Positions 23,900 through 24,009 of a stretch of 24,009 nucleotides of DNA are shown one piece after another; the first letter of the stretch is position 1, and each line of letters begins with the position of its first letter. The stretch comes from Ascoidea tarda (nom. inval.) (taxonomy: Eukaryota; Ascomycota; Saccharomycetes; Ascoideales; Ascoideaceae), in contig JAKTTS010000225.1 in assembly GCA_030560485.1 (NCBI GenBank), positions 1 through 24,009 of the forward strand, given 5' to 3'. A program made the translations under genes and the position numbers. The notes below the pieces were generated by a model. It had not been told where the DNA came from. It saw only the letters and a program-made list of their open reading frames with translations, and did no database searches.

Positions 23900-24009
23900 A
23901 TGATAAAGAGAAAGAAATGGGAGACATTAAATACGATGGTTAAAGCTTTGAAAGATTCAAATGATAAAATAAAACTAATTCCAACAAACGTAAACAAACT
24001 TCTTACTCA
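23900..24009 (+). CDS. Possible first codons of a gene running off the right edge
   Basis: From ATG 23900 the frame is open for 36 codons to the edge. It starts MIKRKKWETLNTMVKALKDS and continues in balanced, Lys-rich composition with no low complexity; a second in-frame ATG is at 23936. The base at -3 is A, as preferred in yeast, and the last in-frame stop is at 23843-23845. Thirty-six open codons are weak evidence, and I recognise no family. Confidence 0.35.
   Translation, partial: MIKRKKWETLNTMVKALKDSNDKIKLIPTNVNKLLT

Noticed and set aside
1-24009. Transposons, retroelements, CRISPR arrays, rRNA
   Set aside because: No reverse transcriptase, integrase, transposase, long terminal repeats or spaced identical repeats were seen on either strand.

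Overview
The window is nuclear DNA from an ascomycete budding yeast (Saccharomycotina). The genome is AT-rich and compact, and almost every gene is an uninterrupted reading frame. The single intron I can support has the yeast signals GTATGT and TACTAAC. The proteins are typical yeast ones: a Sch9-type AGC kinase with a C2 domain, the branchpoint-binding protein Msl5, sulfite reductase alpha Met10, a Snq2-type drug pump and a Uls1-type RING translocase. Reading all seven main genes by hand I find only 11 in-frame CTG codons in about 6,200, none in a kinase, KH, ABC or helicase core motif. This suggests a lineage that reassigned CUG (the CUG-Ser or CUG-Ala yeasts, for example Ascoidea/Saccharomycopsis, Candida-clade or Pachysolen relatives). 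I cannot settle the species. CTG codons are read as Leu below only by convention.

Layout, left to right. (1) 1-1918, minus: a long open frame running off the left edge, an unrecognised Asn/Lys-rich protein ending in an RG-rich stretch. (2) 1919-3008: AT-rich spacer with short tandem repeats. (3) 3009-5624, minus: SCH9. (4) 5625-6753: divergent SCH9/MSL5 promoter with 7-bp repeats, a long purine-rich strand, a GC-rich island, a CCCTAA plus double CACGTG module and two tiny upstream ORFs. (5) 6754-8460, plus: MSL5. (6) 8461-8890: MET10 promoter with a compact cluster of Met31/32-, Gcn4- and Cbf1-like sites. (7) 8891-12151, plus: MET10. (8) 12272-13070, minus: acyl-protein thioesterase with a 76-nt intron, convergent with MET10. 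(9) 13599-18044, minus: SNQ2-like ABC transporter. (10) 18045-19395: divergent SNQ2/ULS1 promoter with a CGG-rich island, CACGTG boxes and several inverted and direct repeats. (11) 19396-23322, plus: ULS1. (12) 23323-24009: AT-rich spacer and possibly the first codons of another gene.

The genes do not form a pathway or operon; this is an ordinary chromosomal neighbourhood of nutrient signalling (SCH9), splicing (MSL5), sulfur assimilation (MET10), lipid-modification turnover (thioesterase), drug efflux (SNQ2) and SUMO-linked chromatin remodelling (ULS1). I saw no transposon, retroelement, tRNA, rRNA or CRISPR array. The points most worth following are the CTG avoidance, the shared CCCTAA/CACGTG promoter architecture of MSL5 and ULS1, a steep 5'-to-3' fall in GC along genes, and matching aromatic-Asn tetrapeptide repeats in two unrelated proteins.
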